Shown here: positions 62,717 to 64,000 of the stretch, in pieces
Layout of the letters: every line of letters starts with the position of its first letter
Numbering within the stretch: the stretch's first letter is position 1
NCBI GenBank assembly: GCA_963722905.1
Contig: CAVROT010000006.1
Location: forward strand, 1 to 64,000
Length of the DNA: 64,000 nt
Reading direction: 5' to 3'
Source: CAVROT01 sp963722905
Lineage (GTDB): Bacteria > Pseudomonadota > Alphaproteobacteria > Rhodobacterales > Rhodobacteraceae
Notes under the pieces: generated by a model
Told to the model about the DNA's origin: nothing
Databases searched by the model: none
The model's input: the letters and a program-made list of their open reading frames with translations, nothing else
Translations under genes and position numbers: made by a program

Positions 62717-63538
62717 TCAGGCGGCGCAGGTCGCTGCGATGGCACGCGCCGCCTCCGCGTCGGCGTGCCAAGTGTTGGTGAACCCGTGGACGCGCCCCGG
62801 CAGCACGTGCAGCCGCGACGCCACCCCGGCGTCCAGCGCGCGGCCGTGCAGGTCGAGGCTGTCGCACAGCAACACGTCGGCATCGCCGCAGAGGATGCGC
62901 AGTTGGGGCAGCCCGGTCAGGTCCGCGATGGCAGGGTTCGCCAGAGGGTCCGCGACGTCCGGCGCATAGGCGCCGACGAAATCGCGCATCCTGTCACGGG
63001 ACAGGCCATGCCGGCCGTCGCCATATGCGCGGTAGGACGGGCTGTCGCAGCGCGGATCGACCACCGGATAGAACAGCGCCAGCGACGCGGGCAGCGGCCG
63101 GCCGTAGTGTAACCGTGCCAGCACGACCGTCAGCGCCAGATGGCCGCCCGCGCTGGCTCCGCATAGCGTCATCCCCTCCGGCAACACGCCCTCGACACCG
63201 CCCGACATCACCGCCTCGACCGCGGCGGCGACGTCCTCGTGCGCGGCTGGCGACGGATGCTCGGGCGCCAGGCGATAGCCGACCGACAGGACGGGCCGCC
63301 CGGTCGCGTCGGCAATGTGGCGCGCCAGTCCGACGGACGCGACGGGCGACCCCAGCACCCAGCCGCCGCCATGCACGAAAACGACGGGCGCGGGCGAGCG
63401 GACCTGACGGGGCACCAGCAACCGCGACGGGCGCGGCAGCGCCAGGTCGACCTCGCGCGCCATCGCGGGGGCGTGGGCGGCGTTGACCTTGCCCTCGGTC
63501 TCCTTCAGCGCGCGTTCCGCCGCCAGATCCATCTGCAT
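62717..63538 (-). CDS. Hormone-sensitive-lipase-type alpha/beta hydrolase
   Basis: The 273-residue esterase has the oxyanion motif VVFVHGGGWVLGSP (HGGGW), GYRLAPEHPSPAAHEDVAA, the nucleophile GASAGGHLALT, an acid in GDADVLLCDS and a histidine in VHGFTN. It should hydrolyse short-chain esters in the cytosol. ATG 63538 follows GGGAGG by seven bases. Convergent with trcR and divergent from the dehydratase gene. Confidence 0.9.
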   Translation of the reverse strand: MQMDLAAERALKETEGKVNAAHAPAMAREVDLALPRPSRLLVPRQVRSPAPVVFVHGGGWVLGSPVASVGLARHIADATGRPVLSVGYRLAPEHPSPAAHEDVAAAVEAVMSGGVEGVLPEGMTLCGASAGGHLALTVVLARLHYGRPLPASLALFYPVVDPRCDSPSYRAYGDGRHGLSRDRMRDFVGAYAPDVADPLANPAIADLTGLPQLRILCGDADVLLCDSLDLHGRALDAGVASRLHVLPGRVHGFTNTWHADAEAARAIAATCAA

Positions 63539-63698
63539 GTCCCGCCCTCCCGACGCCGGGGCCCTGTCTAGGGCCGCTCTATCGTCGAGGCAATTCCCGC
63601 CCCGCGGACCGCCCCGTGTCCGGCCGGACGGACCGGCGCCGTTGGCAACCGGGCGCCGCTGTTGCAATGCTGGATCGCGAACTGGCGGGAGACATGCG

Positions 63699-64000
63699 AT
63701 GACAGGGCCACCTCGCGGCAACGGTCCGCGACCGCGCCGGGTGGCCGAAGACCTGCGCAGCGCGCGCTGGTTCGGCCACGACGACCTGCGCGGCTTCGGG
63801 CACCGCAGCCGCGCGATGCAGATGGGCTACGCGCCCGAGGACTGGGCCGGCCGGCCGGTCATCGCCATCGTCAACACCTGGTCGGACATCAATCCCTGCC
63901 ACGCCCACCTGCGCGAACGGGCCGAATGGGTCAGGCGGGGCGTGTTGCAGTCGGGCGGCTTCCCCATCGAACTGCCGGCGATCAGCCTGGCCGAGACCTA
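63699..64000 (+). CDS. IlvD/Edd family dehydratase, 5' part
   Basis: The frame runs off the window after 100 codons. It reads RRVAEDLRSARWFG, HDDLRGFGHRSRAMQMGYAP, RPVIAIVNTWSDINPCHAHL and GVLQSGGFPIELPAISLAET. The cysteine in NPCHAH is the first iron-sulfur ligand of the dihydroxy-acid/sugar-acid dehydratase family, and the NTWSDINPC text resembles the sugar-acid (arabonate/xylonate-type) branch more than IlvD itself. ATG 63699 follows GGGAG. Full members have about 570-600 residues; the rest lies outside the window. Confidence 0.88.
   Translation, partial: MTGPPRGNGPRPRRVAEDLRSARWFGHDDLRGFGHRSRAMQMGYAPEDWAGRPVIAIVNTWSDINPCHAHLRERAEWVRRGVLQSGGFPIELPAISLAET

Overview
The window is GC-rich chromosomal DNA that reads as an alphaproteobacterium of the Rhodobacterales (Rhodobacter/Roseobacter type). 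The reasons are the split F1 ATP synthase operon atpHAGDC without F0 genes, a TrcR/DUF1013 regulator, COQ9, an ETF-ubiquinone oxidoreductase/TPR/ispE operon, a TIGR02302 (DUF4175) protein beside lysA, a VPLPA-CTERM surface protein and phaA-phaB. Most of it is dense, conserved housekeeping sequence. The unusual material is concentrated in the first 15 kb.

Layout. 1-3000 is a gene graveyard: an IS5-type transposase remnant, a decayed LacI-family regulator and a decayed sugar-ABC ATPase (MalK/UgpC type). 3152-9822 (minus strand) holds a VPLPA-CTERM protein downstream of a 2011-residue RTX/Calx-beta adhesin-like protein whose gene contains about 4.2 near-identical 594-bp tandem repeats. 10359-14815 is a small glycan cluster: an oxidoreductase, an epimerase and a GT4 glycosyltransferase with overlapping starts and stops, plus a convergent GT2. 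15418-20770 has a cpdB-like phosphoesterase, the SRP RNA, a DUF202 membrane protein, dnaX and a hydrolase. 20771-32359 has a palindrome in a G-rich spacer, glyA, nadK, DUF2125, chaC, an ExbB/MotB-like membrane motor pair, clpA, gloB and a methyltransferase. 32550-37669 is the F1 ATP synthase operon with an extra small coiled-coil ORF between atpG and atpD. 37856-42085 has mscL, DUF2834, a small lipoprotein, argH, a TlpA-type thioredoxin, an orphan protein and tag. 42171-46352 has an EAL protein, phaA-phaB, an EamA exporter and DUF465. 46434-54599 has a tRNA methyltransferase, a polyprenyl synthase, ispE, a TPR protein, ETF-QO, greA and a conserved hypothetical. 54785-64000 has TIGR02302, lysA, rpsU with a clear terminator, COQ9, a quinone oxidoreductase, RNase T2, trcR, an esterase and the 5' end of an IlvD/Edd dehydratase.

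How it fits together: isoprenoid precursor synthesis (ispE), polyprenyl chain synthesis and COQ9 serve ubiquinone, which ETF-QO reduces and the respiratory chain uses to drive the ATP synthase. phaA-phaB divert acetyl-CoA to polyhydroxybutyrate. The RTX protein, VPLPA protein, glycosyltransferases and ExbB/OmpA-like pair point to an actively modified cell envelope. I see no tRNA genes, no CRISPR array, no prophage and no complete defence system. Function calls rest on recognising motifs and family-like sequence by eye; no database search was run.
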